DNA of 38,497 bases from DAOUGC01 sp034429695. Its GTDB lineage: Bacteria > Chloroflexota > Anaerolineae > Anaerolineales > Anaerolineaceae. The notes beneath the pieces are model-generated. The model was given only the letters and a program-made list of their open reading frames with translations, was not told the origin of the DNA and did no database searches. Location: NCBI GenBank assembly GCA_034429695.1, contig DAOUGC010000044.1:1-38497 (forward strand), in the 5' to 3' direction. Both the position numbers and the translations under genes were made by a program. Of this stretch, positions 15,563-23,685 are shown piece after piece (within the stretch, counting starts at the first letter, position 1; each line of letters opens with the position of its first letter).

Positions 15563-16417
15563 TTATTTATAAAGCATTTCGAGCTCGAGCTTCAACTGCC
15601 TCAAGTCTTTGGGCAGCCGCTGCCCGGCGGGGATTTCCACCACCGTCAAGCTCAATCCTTTATCCCGGAAGTCCGCTGTCTCACGATCCTGCGCGCGATA
15701 GAAATAATCGGATGATTCAAGCAGCGCCTTGTGCAACCGGTCCTTAAGCTCACCTGGATGGTGTGCGCGGGATAGAACCAGAAAATCTGTGGGGGTCAAA
15801 TGACCCACAAAATCCTCTGTACTCCCATGCTGCTTAAGTATATCGCGAATTATCAAAGAAACGGCCTTTAATAGATCATCAGCGGCAACAAATCCGTAAA
15901 TTTCCCTGAAGTGATCAAAGTTTTTAAGGGACAGGATCAACAGATGGTCAACCGGCTCCTGCATATACACACGCAGGCGTTCATCCACCAGCGGCTCAAC
16001 CGGCAAGCCGGTTACCGGATGATGCAGATTGCTCATGCGTGCGCGGCTCATGGCATTCCGCACCCGCAAGCGCAGCTCCTGCATGTCAAACGGCTTGGTG
16101 ACATAATCTTCAGCGGTCAACTCAAGCCCGCGCAGCCGGTCAGCGCGTTCTCTTTTTTCGGTCAGGAAAATAATGGGGATGTCACTGGTACGGCGATTTT
16201 CACGCAATTGCCTGGCCACGCTAAACCCGTCAATATCCGGCAGGCGGATATCCAGAATGACCAGGTCAGGGCGGTTGGTCTGGCAGGCACGCAGACCATC
16301 TTCGCCCCAGTTGACGGTTTGAACCTCATAACCCTGCGAACGGAAATATGCGTTGAGCATATCCGCAATATCAACGTCATCCTCGACAATCAAGAGGGAG
16401 GGTTTGGGCTCTTCCAC
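15563..16417 (-). CDS. response regulator with degenerate GGDEF domain
   Basis: Residues 1-120 are a complete receiver domain: acidic pair near D13/D14, phospho-acceptor D56 in LVILDIRLPD, and K108 in YVTKPF. A linker and about 150 residues with GGDEF-domain layout follow (HPVTGLP at about 133-139, then LKNFDHFREIYG), but the signature position reads TPTDF (208-212) instead of GGDEF. It should therefore not make cyclic di-GMP and more likely works by protein contact. It starts at GTG 16417, 11 nt after the V4R gene. No histidine kinase is adjacent. Confidence 0.85.
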   Translation of the reverse strand: MEEPKPSLLIVEDDVDIADMLNAYFRSQGYEVQTVNWGEDGLRACQTNRPDLVILDIRLPDIDGFSVARQLRENRRTSDIPIIFLTEKRERADRLRGLELTAEDYVTKPFDMQELRLRVRNAMSRARMSNLHHPVTGLPVEPLVDERLRVYMQEPVDHLLILSLKNFDHFREIYGFVAADDLLKAVSLIIRDILKQHGSTEDFVGHLTPTDFLVLSRAHHPGELKDRLHKALLESSDYFYRAQDRETADFRDKGLSLTVVEIPAGQRLPKDLRQLKLELEMLYK

Positions 16418-16428
16418 TGCTGCACAGG

Positions 16429-17067
16429 CTATGACGACGACAACGGGGTTTTTAAGATGGTGAAATTACACACCTCGTCGCCGCATGAATGGGCTGTGGT
16501 TTGCACCACTTTAAATTCCAGGCCGCCTGAAACCCATACCAGCGCTGACTGCAAAAGACCGGTTGCCATGAAGCAGGCGGGTTTGTCTGTATGACGGCCC
16601 CAGCAAACCGGGCACCGGTGGATGGTATACACAAAATGATCATCCTGCTCGGCGACTGTCGAAAGCTGGTCGCTGGTCTGGGTAAAGATCTTGGCCATGG
16701 CAGGCAAGCCAATGCGCAGCTTTACCGGCAGGGGCAGCACCTTGAATGCCAGGTCGCCCACACCGATCAATGCGCCGAAATCACGCAAGCCATTATCAAA
16801 AACCGCCCGCCCGGCGCGCATCGCCAGCCCCCGGCCTCCACGCGGCCCGTACATTTCTTCCAGCGCGCCGTAGATGGAGGAGAAATCGGCAAAATCAAAC
16901 TCACGGCCGAGATTATCCGGAGGATAATTATCAATAAGCGTGGTCAGATTGGCCAGGTTCAGGATGGCATTCAAGCCATTTTTGCCCATTACGTCTTCAA
17001 GGGCTTTCAGCGCCAACCGCGCCATTTTGTTTGGATAATACAACCCGCTCTTTGGAATGGGTTCCAT
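16429..17067 (-). CDS. V4R-domain protein
   Basis: A 212-residue soluble protein whose second half resembles the V4R (4-vinyl reductase) domain, a small-molecule or metal-binding fold also found in XylR/DmpR-type sensors and bacteriochlorophyll assembly proteins. Conserved-looking cysteines are CPVC (a CxxC), a single Cys after TDKPA, and SCGDEVC, which could bind a metal. The N-terminal half has MARLALKALEDVMGKNGL, a helical segment seen in related V4R proteins. It lies 15 nt after the roadblock gene and 11 nt before the response regulator. The ligand is unknown. Confidence 0.7.
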   Translation of the reverse strand: MEPIPKSGLYYPNKMARLALKALEDVMGKNGLNAILNLANLTTLIDNYPPDNLGREFDFADFSSIYGALEEMYGPRGGRGLAMRAGRAVFDNGLRDFGALIGVGDLAFKVLPLPVKLRIGLPAMAKIFTQTSDQLSTVAEQDDHFVYTIHRCPVCWGRHTDKPACFMATGLLQSALVWVSGGLEFKVVQTTAHSCGDEVCNFTILKTPLSSS

Positions 17068-17082
17068 AAAATGTGCCCCGGT

Positions 17083-17454
17083 CTAAATTAGTTTGGTGAG
17101 ATCTTCAGCCGCCCGGCGCATATCCAGCAGGATCAGGCCCAGTTTTGCCTGTTCCCGCGCCAGAGCTGTTAATACGGCTTCCTCCCCCACCGACATCAGG
17201 ATGACATACCCTTTTTCGCCTTTGATGTACACCTGGGCAAGAGATCCGCGCCCCAGTTCTTTGGCGATGCGCTCCCCCAGGGAAAGCATGGCCGCAGACA
17301 TGGCAGACACGCGATCTTCTTCAACCCCCTGAGGTAGCGCAGATGCGATGGTAAGGCCGTCAACGCTGACGATTGCAGACGCTTCGATATCCGGGGATGA
17401 GGCTTGCAGTTCGCGCAAACGCTCAACCATTTGTTGGGTGCGTGACATGGTCAA
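17083..17454 (-). CDS. roadblock/LC7-domain protein (MglB-like)
   Basis: A roughly 123-residue protein made of one roadblock/LC7 domain, a dimerising fold that in MglB activates the polarity GTPase MglA. Features are SAIVSVDGLTIASALP, AAMLSLGERIAKELGRG and GEKGYVILMSVGEEAVLTAL. A TTG at 17454 has AAGGAG 7 nt upstream, while the nearby ATG at 17448 would be 13 nt away, so TTG is preferred. A longer frame from 17592 would begin at the promoter and is rejected. No MglA-type GTPase is in the window. It is first in a four-gene operon. Confidence 0.82.
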   Translation of the reverse strand: MTMSRTQQMVERLRELQASSPDIEASAIVSVDGLTIASALPQGVEEDRVSAMSAAMLSLGERIAKELGRGSLAQVYIKGEKGYVILMSVGEEAVLTALAREQAKLGLILLDMRRAAEDLTKLI

Positions 17455-17563
17455 TGCTGCACTCCTTATTCGTTTGCCACAAGATGCAGTTGCTGTCGGA
17501 TTTGGATGGAGATCATCCTTCCAGAGCCGTCTGGTGTTGGTTCCAGGCAGCCCCGCCTGCTTT

Positions 17564-17592
17564 ACTTTAACACAAGGGGTATGACGTGTCAA
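17564..17592 (-). promoter_or_regulatory. promoter of the roadblock-V4R-REC-GT2 operon
   Basis: On the minus strand a perfect TTGACA (17592-17587) and TAAAGT (17569-17564) are spaced by 17 bp. The transcript would begin near 17557, about 100 nt before the first gene. Confidence 0.75.
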
Positions 17593-17722
17593 GCAAAGCC
17601 CCCTGCGGTGATAATTTTGTAAATGAATTGAAAAGCAGGTGACCGGCTCTTTTTTGTATTACAATTCAGCCCGTGATGGTAACTTTAACCATGCAAACCA
17701 TTCTTACGTGCAAGGTGGTGTT

Positions 17723-18892
17723 ATGAAAAGAGCCTTACTGGCAAGCCTGGCAGCCGGATTGCTGTTCAGCCTGCTGGCCAATACCCAACCGGTTGCAGCC
17801 ATGCAAGCCACGCCGGATGAACCCTATAACGGCGATGTACTGTGTGCACCGGACGCTTATCTGGCTGAACCCGGCGATTGCCTGCCGCTTGGCCCTTCAA
17901 CCGTGATCACCGACATGGCGCTTAAAGGTTTCACTTACCCTCCCAAACCCCTGCCGGCTTCACGCGCCGACCCGTCTTTGAACAACCTGGATGTGAAGTA
18001 CGCCAAGATCAATTTGGAGGATTACGAACCCGCCCCCATTTTTGGTTCTCTGGATGATGCCATCGCCGGCAGACCCGGCCGCTTTTTGACCGGCGGCGAC
18101 GGTCTGCGTTATGTCTCCTATCAGCAGCGCACCGACGTGGAAGGAAATTCATACGTCATGCTGCCAGGTGGTGAGTGGATGCGTGCATCCCCCAGTGAGC
18201 CTTCCAGCGGCTTCCAGGGCCTGGTCTTCTCGGCCACCCCGCATCAAGCGTTTGGCTGGATCATCGAAGCCACCACGGCACAGAGCGCGCCATCCATTAA
18301 TGCCACTCCCTCAGCCCGCCAGGTGGGCAAGGAGGAAGTGGTTTACATCTTCGATGTGCGCGAGACCGAGGGCGATACCTGGTACATGATAGGTATGAAC
18401 GAATGGGTATCGCGTCATTTCATCCGCCAGTTCACGGTCAACACCACCCCACCCCAGGGCGTTGAAAATAACCGCTGGATCGAAGTCAACCTATACGAAC
18501 AAACCATCGGGGTCTATGAAAACGGCGAGCTGGTCTTTGCCACCCTGGTGGCCACCGGTGTGGACCCTTACTTCACCCGCCCCGGCTTGTTCCAGATCAC
18601 TGAGAAGAAAGCCACTGAGACCATGCAGGGCGCTTTTGCTGCCGGCAAAACCGATTTTTATTATCTGGCGGACGTTCCCTGGACCATGTATTTTGACCAG
18701 GCTCGCGCACTGCACGGCGCCTACTGGCGCGCATGGTTCGGCATTCCACAGTCTCACGGCTGCGTCAATCTTTCCATTGGCGACTCGCACTGGCTGTTCA
18801 ACTGGGCAAATGTGGGCGACTGGGTATACGTATGGGATCCCTCCGGGCTGACCCCAACCGACCCCAGCCTGTACACTGAGGGCGGCGCTTAA
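17723..18892 (+). CDS. exported L,D-transpeptidase (YkuD family)
   Basis: This enzyme forms or exchanges 3-3 cross-links in peptidoglycan, or attaches proteins to it. The 389-residue product starts at ATG 17723 (AAGGTGG upstream); the extra upstream codons in frame precede the signal peptide and are rejected. A signal peptide is clear, with cleavage after PVAA near residue 26. Residues about 250-372 are the YkuD domain with the active-site motif SHGCVNLS, Cys347 and His345, and an upstream His331. The middle part (about 130-235) has no recognised wall-binding domain. It is divergent from the roadblock operon and has its own terminator. Confidence 0.9.
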   Translation: MKRALLASLAAGLLFSLLANTQPVAAMQATPDEPYNGDVLCAPDAYLAEPGDCLPLGPSTVITDMALKGFTYPPKPLPASRADPSLNNLDVKYAKINLEDYEPAPIFGSLDDAIAGRPGRFLTGGDGLRYVSYQQRTDVEGNSYVMLPGGEWMRASPSEPSSGFQGLVFSATPHQAFGWIIEATTAQSAPSINATPSARQVGKEEVVYIFDVRETEGDTWYMIGMNEWVSRHFIRQFTVNTTPPQGVENNRWIEVNLYEQTIGVYENGELVFATLVATGVDPYFTRPGLFQITEKKATETMQGAFAAGKTDFYYLADVPWTMYFDQARALHGAYWRAWFGIPQSHGCVNLSIGDSHWLFNWANVGDWVYVWDPSGLTPTDPSLYTEGGA

Positions 18893-18917
18893 GGCGCGTC
18901 AATCAAGCAACTACTTG

Positions 18918-18959
18918 AATGGGTGGAGCATGTCAAATCAGGCTCCACCCATTTTCTTT
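18918..18959 (+). terminator. terminator of the L,D-transpeptidase gene
   Basis: A perfect 12-bp stem, AATGGGTGGAGC (18918-18929) with GCTCCACCCATT (18942-18953), is followed by TTCTTT, 26 nt after the stop codon. Confidence 0.85.
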
Positions 18960-18981
18960 GGTGTTTCCCTGAGATTATCAT

Positions 18982-19009
18982 TTGACAGTCATGCTCAGCG
19001 GGCTATAAT
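18982..19009 (+). promoter_or_regulatory. strong promoter upstream of the structured leader
   Basis: TTGACA (18982-18987) and TATAAT (19004-19009), both perfect, are spaced by 16 bp. Transcription would begin near 19016, about 230 nt before the next start codon. Confidence 0.8.
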
Positions 19010-19015
19010 AATACA

Positions 19016-19248
19016 CGTATGATGTTTTTCCCGTGGTTTTGAAATTTAGGAAGTCGGTGGTGGGCAGTTGGCCATGTTGAGAATCCCTTGCCGGTTCTCG
19101 CGGCAAAATAAACAACAAAACGCCTGCAAGTGTTCATCAAAGATTCAGAGGAGTATTGGCGTTTTGCCCGATCTTTCGGTGTACCATGCTTCCTTTACTG
19201 TAGAAGCGTTTAAAACACTTCATCAAGCAAATCATTTTGGAGGATAGA
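19016..19248 (+). ncRNA. long structured leader or small RNA of unknown type
   Basis: About 230 nt lie between the predicted transcription start and the next gene, with no convincing coding frame. Two hairpins are visible: TTGCCG/CGGCAA (19088-19093 with 19101-19106, 7-nt loop), and a 9-bp perfect pair CAAAACGCC/GGCGTTTTG (19116-19124 with 19158-19166) enclosing 33 nt. No known riboswitch signature was recognised. No intrinsic terminator is seen before the gene, so a leader is more likely than a free RNA. Confidence 0.4.
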
Positions 19249-19641
19249 ATGACTGACCCTGCAATGGAACCATTTGTACAGCACATGGAATTCTTCGGCT
19301 ATGAGATTGTGCGCGAAGAAAAGTTTGTGCGCGCCCGCCACGCCCGCTATTTCAACCTTGTGATGCAGTACATCGGCGGCGGCATCCTGTTCACCAGCTT
19401 CACCGGTCATCAGCCCAGCGCCGACCGCGAAAAGGGCCGTTTCCTCGAAGCCATCAACAATGCCAATAAGGCCGTCCTGGTTTGCCGCCTGTATTCAGAC
19501 AAGGACAACGACCTGGTCATCGAAGCCTGGTATCCCGACAGCTATGACCGCGCAAAGTTCGGCGCCTTCATCGAGAAACTGAACAAGGACATCATGGTGG
19601 CCATGGGTGACGAAGTTGGCCTGCTGAAATACCTGAAGTAA
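19249..19641 (+). CDS. YbjN-like small protein
   Basis: A 130-residue acidic soluble protein without membrane segment or signal. The alternating strand/helix pattern (GYEIVREEKFVRARHARYFN, GGGILFTSFT, VCRLYSDKDNDLVIEAWYP) resembles the YbjN / type III chaperone-like fold; this is a tentative fold call without a catalytic motif. GGAGG at 19239-19243 supports the ATG at 19249, and an in-frame TTG 12 nt earlier overlaps that site. A consensus promoter suggests high expression. The function is unknown. Confidence 0.6.
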   Translation: MTDPAMEPFVQHMEFFGYEIVREEKFVRARHARYFNLVMQYIGGGILFTSFTGHQPSADREKGRFLEAINNANKAVLVCRLYSDKDNDLVIEAWYPDSYDRAKFGAFIEKLNKDIMVAMGDEVGLLKYLK

Positions 19642-19666
19642 ACCCGGGCCCATCCCAAAAAATCAA

Positions 19667-19697
19667 AAAGAGAGGCGGTTGATTGCCGCCTCTCTTT
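19667..19697. terminator. bidirectional intrinsic terminator
   Basis: AAAGAGAGGCGG (19667-19678) pairs perfectly with CCGCCTCTCTTT (19686-19697) between convergent genes. The minus-strand tail TTTGATTTTTT is strong; the plus-strand arm itself ends in TTT. Confidence 0.85.
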
Positions 19698-19739
19698 GCA
19701 TTATTAGCCGGCTTGTTGGTATTCGCCCGGCCGAACCAG

Positions 19740-21071
19740 CTACTCGATGGGCACGTACAGATACAGAATGGAGTTCTCGTTGAAGGCGTTAAAGTCGGCG
19801 GTGTAGTACTCCATGTCCGGTCCTTCTGAGCGGCGGTAACCCTTTTGGGGCAGATAGGTTTCGTAGATGTAGCGGTAGCTCTCCTTGAGACCCACCAACG
19901 AACCACGGTGCGAGAACACCAGATACTTCTGTGCCGGCATCTGATATGCCACCATGTTGTCGGGCACGTTCCCGGGTTTCTCCACCTTGACGGCTGCCAG
20001 GTACACAAACTCGCCCTCCGGCAGCCCTTCCTCCATATAGCAAATTCCATATGAGCAATCGGGTTCCACACGCGGCAGTGTGTCGATCACGGGCAGGAAA
20101 TCCTTTTCCCACATCACACTGATCTCGTGGTTCTCATTCTTGCCCTGATAACGCGTTCCCACCACCCAGAAGGCGGGCAGGTTGACAATTTTTGGCTCTG
20201 CCATTTCAGTCATGTTTGTGCTCCTATCGAGTCCATGCGGATGAGATTGATCGATGGGAATCTGCAACTCAACCAGTCGGCACATCTCCAAATTTTCCGG
20301 ACCACCATCCAGATACACCTCCCGCGCCATGCCCATCACCCGGCTGCCATTGGCGCGCGCCCAGCGGTAGAACTCGGTGTAAGCCTGGGTGATGCTCTCC
20401 AGATCACCTGAGTGGATCACACATGCCATGCTTTGCACGCCTTCCAGCTTTCGCACGTTCACATAACAACGCGGCGGTGTTTTACGCGGCGGCAATATCG
20501 GCAACGCCACCTCCACCTCAATCAACCGTTCCCGGAACTCCCGGTCGTAGTACAACGTCATCCACGAACCGGCTGGGTCAAGCTGATTCTGCTGAACGTA
20601 CTGCATGATGCTGTCAGTCATCTCTTTGCGGCGCTGACTGAGTTGATCGCGTGTGCTTACCAACCCGTGGGCTGATACGATCGTCAATGGCTCAGCCGGT
20701 CGCAGCACCACCTCGTACCCGGGCATGCGGCCTTCCTGCTCAATCATGAGCAGGCGGGTTTCCACCTGCGCCAAGCGCATCTGGTTGGCTTCGATCTGCC
20801 GTTGCAACTCAGCCTGGCGCATGCGCACCATGCCGCGCAACTGCTCCACCGGCAGGTTATCGTTCAGGATGCTGTCGATCTGCTGCAACGAGAACCCCAG
20901 ATCCTTCAACGCCAGAATGCGGTTAAGCCGGGGGAGCTGCTCCAATGTGTAATAGCGGTAACCGGTGTACCGGTCGATCCACTCCGGCTTGAGCAGCCCG
21001 ATCTCATCGTAGTGACGCAGGGTCTTGATGGTGACGTGTGCCAGTTTTGAGAAGTCGCCAATTTTTAACAT
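19740..21071 (-). CDS. MerR-family regulator with two tandem effector-binding domains
   Basis: The N-terminal 75 residues are a MerR winged helix (MLKIGDFSKLAHVTIKTLRH, then YDEIGLLKP and GYRYYTLEQL), followed by the dimerisation coiled coil (about 76-115). Two GyrI/AraC_E_bind-type domains follow, about 118-275 and 290-443, the fold that binds cationic drugs in BmrR. Relatives usually have one such domain and about 270-300 residues, so 443 residues suggests duplication or fusion. It would activate its own 19-bp-spaced promoter by DNA untwisting. No drug pump is adjacent, so the inducer and any second target are unknown. Confidence 0.88.
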   Translation of the reverse strand: MLKIGDFSKLAHVTIKTLRHYDEIGLLKPEWIDRYTGYRYYTLEQLPRLNRILALKDLGFSLQQIDSILNDNLPVEQLRGMVRMRQAELQRQIEANQMRLAQVETRLLMIEQEGRMPGYEVVLRPAEPLTIVSAHGLVSTRDQLSQRRKEMTDSIMQYVQQNQLDPAGSWMTLYYDREFRERLIEVEVALPILPPRKTPPRCYVNVRKLEGVQSMACVIHSGDLESITQAYTEFYRWARANGSRVMGMAREVYLDGGPENLEMCRLVELQIPIDQSHPHGLDRSTNMTEMAEPKIVNLPAFWVVGTRYQGKNENHEISVMWEKDFLPVIDTLPRVEPDCSYGICYMEEGLPEGEFVYLAAVKVEKPGNVPDNMVAYQMPAQKYLVFSHRGSLVGLKESYRYIYETYLPQKGYRRSEGPDMEYYTADFNAFNENSILYLYVPIE

Positions 21072-21116
21072 GTGTTTGCCTGTGTCTGGTGGATGTCTCT
21101 CCCATCGAACAAACCC

Positions 21117-21147
21117 AGTGTAAGACCTCCCCTTACGGGAGAGTCAA
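21117..21147 (-). promoter_or_regulatory. MerR-type promoter and operator (autoregulation)
   Basis: On the minus strand TTGACT (21147-21142) and TACACT (21122-21117) are separated by 19 bp, the long spacer typical of MerR-activated promoters. Inside the spacer is a perfect dyad CTCCC-5-GGGAG (21127-21141). The merR gene begins about 40 nt downstream of the expected start site. Confidence 0.85.
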
Positions 21148-21203
21148 GGGGTATTGGGGAGCAATTTGGAAAATTTGTACGATGAATTTGTCGTTTCCCA
21201 GGA

Positions 21204-22295
21204 TCACGGCTCCAGCGTCAGCAACATGCTGTCGAGCATGACTGTCCCTGGAATGGCGCCGTCGCTCTCCTGGCGAATGGTCAGGCGAACCGGTGTGCTC
21301 TCATCCACTTCGTAAGGGATGACCAATTCAAACGGGGTATGGCTGAGATCGCCGCTGGGTTCAGCCACCTCAATACTGGCCGACCCCACGATCTGCCCGC
21401 CCTCATCAATCAGATCAAAGATGATTGGCGTGCGGTTGACCGGTCTCGCCAGACCCACAATGGGTACCAAACCGCCCGAAATCGTCTGTTCCTCGTTTGG
21501 ATAGCGGATCAAGTAGGGTTCCCAGTAAATCTGCGAAGGCGTCATCTCATCATCACCCACCTTCATCAAGATCAGATCGACTGAGATGGCATAAATGGTG
21601 CGGCCAAATCGATCACGCGAACTGACCACCAGCCGGCCAAGTTCAGCCGCAGAGTTGATCCCGAACTCCACCACCGGTGAAGTCCAAAAGCGCCGTCCGA
21701 CATAATTACGGTAATCCAACGCCTGCTGGCTGATCAAACGGCTGTCCTCGCCGTACAGGTCAATATACACCCAACCATCCTCACCAGACTGGATCAGGGT
21801 TTCCATGCGGAACGGCGATGACACCTTGGAAAACAACCCTGGCCGCGTGATGCGCATGCGCGCCACAGGCGGCGTGGGTGTATACGTGATGGTTGGGGTC
21901 AGTGTGATCGTGCGCGTTGGGGTCAACGTGCGGGTTTTGGTGGGCGTGCGCGTTTTGGTGGGCGTACGGGTGATGGTCAACGTGCGCGTGGGGGAAAGCG
22001 AAGGCCCCGGGGTAACCGTTTCGGTATCGGTGGGGGTCTCGGTGATGGTGGGAGTGAAGGTGCTTGTAAAGGTGGCTGTGGGCGGCTCCGGCGTGGGTGG
22101 AACCGCCGTATCGGTTGGGGTCGGAGTTTCGGTGGGCGGGGTGGGCGTGGCGCTCATGGTGGGAGTGTCAGTGGGGGTGGGTGTTGGCGAAATGAAAAAT
22201 GACACCATCTGGTTCATCTGATCCACACTGCAAGCCGCCGTAAGTACCATCAGACAAGCCATTAATGCCACCACAGGCAAACGACGGGTTTTCAT
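21204..22295 (-). CDS. lipoprotein with long Pro/Thr-rich stalk
   Basis: A 363-residue secreted protein with a lipoprotein signal ending LTAAC (Cys22). Residues about 35-145 are low-complexity TPTPT/TRTPTKTRT repeats that would form an extended stalk. Residues about 146-363 are beta-rich in two modules, the first resembling Gmad2/Ig-like domains (ITRPGLFSKVSSPFRME); this is a tentative call. ATG overlaps the stop of the preceding oxidoreductase gene (ATGA), so the two are translationally coupled. The function is unknown. Confidence 0.7.
   Translation of the reverse strand: MKTRRLPVVALMACLMVLTAACSVDQMNQMVSFFISPTPTPTDTPTMSATPTPPTETPTPTDTAVPPTPEPPTATFTSTFTPTITETPTDTETVTPGPSLSPTRTLTITRTPTKTRTPTKTRTLTPTRTITLTPTITYTPTPPVARMRITRPGLFSKVSSPFRMETLIQSGEDGWVYIDLYGEDSRLISQQALDYRNYVGRRFWTSPVVEFGINSAAELGRLVVSSRDRFGRTIYAISVDLILMKVGDDEMTPSQIYWEPYLIRYPNEEQTISGGLVPIVGLARPVNRTPIIFDLIDEGGQIVGSASIEVAEPSGDLSHTPFELVIPYEVDESTPVRLTIRQESDGAIPGTVMLDSMLLTLEP
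21865..22190. repeat. low-complexity coding repeat (TP/TRTPTKT stalk)
   Basis: Purine/pyrimidine-skewed, imperfectly tandem DNA encodes the Pro/Thr stalk, including back-to-back copies of the TRTPTK unit near 21930-21970. It creates a long open antisense frame that is not a gene. Confidence 0.8.
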
Positions 22296-23164
22296 TGCGC
22301 CATCTCCGGCATGACCTCACGTGCAAAACGTTTCATGGCGCGCTCCCGTTCAGCATGGTTGCCCGCATCAAAATCCAACAGGGCGTAATTCATACCAGCT
22401 TCAGCATATGCCTTCAAGCCATCGATCACCTCTTGTGGATCTCCGCTCAGCCATCCAGCGCGCGCTTCCAGACCGCTTTTGAAGGAAATATTCATGCGGT
22501 TGCAGATCGTGAAGGGTCGCACCTTCAACATGGGCAGGTGCGCTTTGAGCGCAACCCGCATCTCATCCAGCCCCATGTGTGACGGATGCCAGCCGTCCGA
22601 CAGGGTCAGCGCACGGCGCAAAGCCACCCGCGAATTGCCCCCCACCCACAGCACCGGCCCGCCGGATTGCACCGTGCCAGGCCGGAAGGATAATTGCTCA
22701 AAAGAATAATACTCGCCTTTGAACGAGATGACTTCACCGCCGCGCCACAGGGTGCGCAACACCTTGATGGCTTCATCCATGCGTTTGCCGCGGTCATGAA
22801 AATTATGGCCCAGGTTGCGATACTCACCGGCTGACCAGCCCACCCCCACCGCCAGCATGGCACGCCCCCCAGAGAGCAAATCCAGGGTGGCGATTTGCTT
22901 GGCGACTTCAACCGGGTTACGCTGGGGCAGCACAAGTGACGAGACCCCCAGCCGGATGCGCCTGGCACTGGCCGCCAGGTACGCCAGGGTGGTTACAGCT
23001 TCAAAAATCCGCCCAAAACGATCACCATCCTGCTGCGGCAGTGCCAGGTGATCGGTGGTCCACACTGAATGATACCCCAGGCTTTCGGCAGCCAGGGTGG
23101 CATCCACCACTGCCATGCGGCTGGCAGCGTCACCATAATTGGGCAGGATAATCCCAAATTTCAT
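22292..23164 (-). CDS. LLM-class (luciferase-like, probably F420-dependent) oxidoreductase
   Basis: A 290-residue TIM-barrel flavin/F420 enzyme of the luciferase-like monooxygenase superfamily. Family signs are MKFGIILPNYGD, the segment SLGYHSVWTTDHL, LGVSSLVLPQRNPVEVAKQIATLD and VGVGWSAGEYRNLG, with GGPVLWVGGNS later. The F420 preference is inferred from these actinobacterial-like motifs and not shown. The substrate is unknown. It lies 26 nt after a response-regulator gene and overlaps the lipoprotein gene, so the three probably form one transcript. Confidence 0.85.
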   Translation of the reverse strand: MKFGIILPNYGDAASRMAVVDATLAAESLGYHSVWTTDHLALPQQDGDRFGRIFEAVTTLAYLAASARRIRLGVSSLVLPQRNPVEVAKQIATLDLLSGGRAMLAVGVGWSAGEYRNLGHNFHDRGKRMDEAIKVLRTLWRGGEVISFKGEYYSFEQLSFRPGTVQSGGPVLWVGGNSRVALRRALTLSDGWHPSHMGLDEMRVALKAHLPMLKVRPFTICNRMNISFKSGLEARAGWLSGDPQEVIDGLKAYAEAGMNYALLDFDAGNHAERERAMKRFAREVMPEMAQ

Positions 23165-23190
23165 TGGCTGTATGACGGCTCTCCGCCGTC

Positions 23191-23574
23191 TCAGGGTGAT
23201 TGGGGTTGGGAGTTGGGCACATACTGAGCCACGACCTCAGCCAGTTTGTCAACACCCATGGGTTTCTGAATATAGCCCACCGCGCCAGCGGCGCGTGCCA
23301 GACGCTCGTCTTCCAGCGTATTACCGGCAGAGACCACCACAAACGGTATGGCGGCAAAATCTTCAATGCCGCGCAACTGCCGGATGATATCCAATCCATT
23401 AACCTGATTCAGGCTCATGTCCACCATTACCAACTCTGGTCTGAAGGTGACCATCATTTGCATGGCCTGTTCTGGAAATGAGCAGGTCTGGGTTTCATGC
23501 CCCAGGTAGCGGGCGATGCGTTCCATTAATTGCAGTGTAAGCATGTCATCATCAAGGAACATAATCCGTGCCAT
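23191..23574 (-). CDS. single-domain response regulator
   Basis: A 127-residue stand-alone receiver domain (CheY/Spo0F type) with acidic pocket DDD (8-10), phospho-acceptor D52 in LVMVDMS, and the conserved lysine in YIQKPMG. It has no output domain, so it acts by protein-protein contact or in a phosphorelay. No kinase is nearby. It is the first gene of the unit leading to the LLM oxidoreductase. Confidence 0.9.
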   Translation of the reverse strand: MARIMFLDDDMLTLQLMERIARYLGHETQTCSFPEQAMQMMVTFRPELVMVDMSLNQVNGLDIIRQLRGIEDFAAIPFVVVSAGNTLEDERLARAAGAVGYIQKPMGVDKLAEVVAQYVPNSQPQSP

Positions 23575-23631
23575 GCGATTAGTATATCTGCATTATTACA
23601 AAGGGTCAAACCGGCAGACCTTACAAAAAAA

Positions 23632-23665
23632 GAAGGGCTGTCCGTTGCTTTTCGGACAACCCTTC
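23632..23665 (-). terminator. terminator of the carboxypeptidase gene
   Basis: A 13-bp stem (23632-23644 with 23653-23665) has a single mismatch that becomes a G-U pair in minus-strand RNA. It is followed on that strand by CTTTTTTTG. Confidence 0.85.
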
Positions 23666-23685
23666 ACATTCACAAGAAAAACGCT

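Noticed and set aside
21805..22221. Plus-strand open frame rich in Val/Gly with regular repeats
   Set aside because: It is the antisense image of the Pro/Thr stalk of the lipoprotein, not a real repeat protein.
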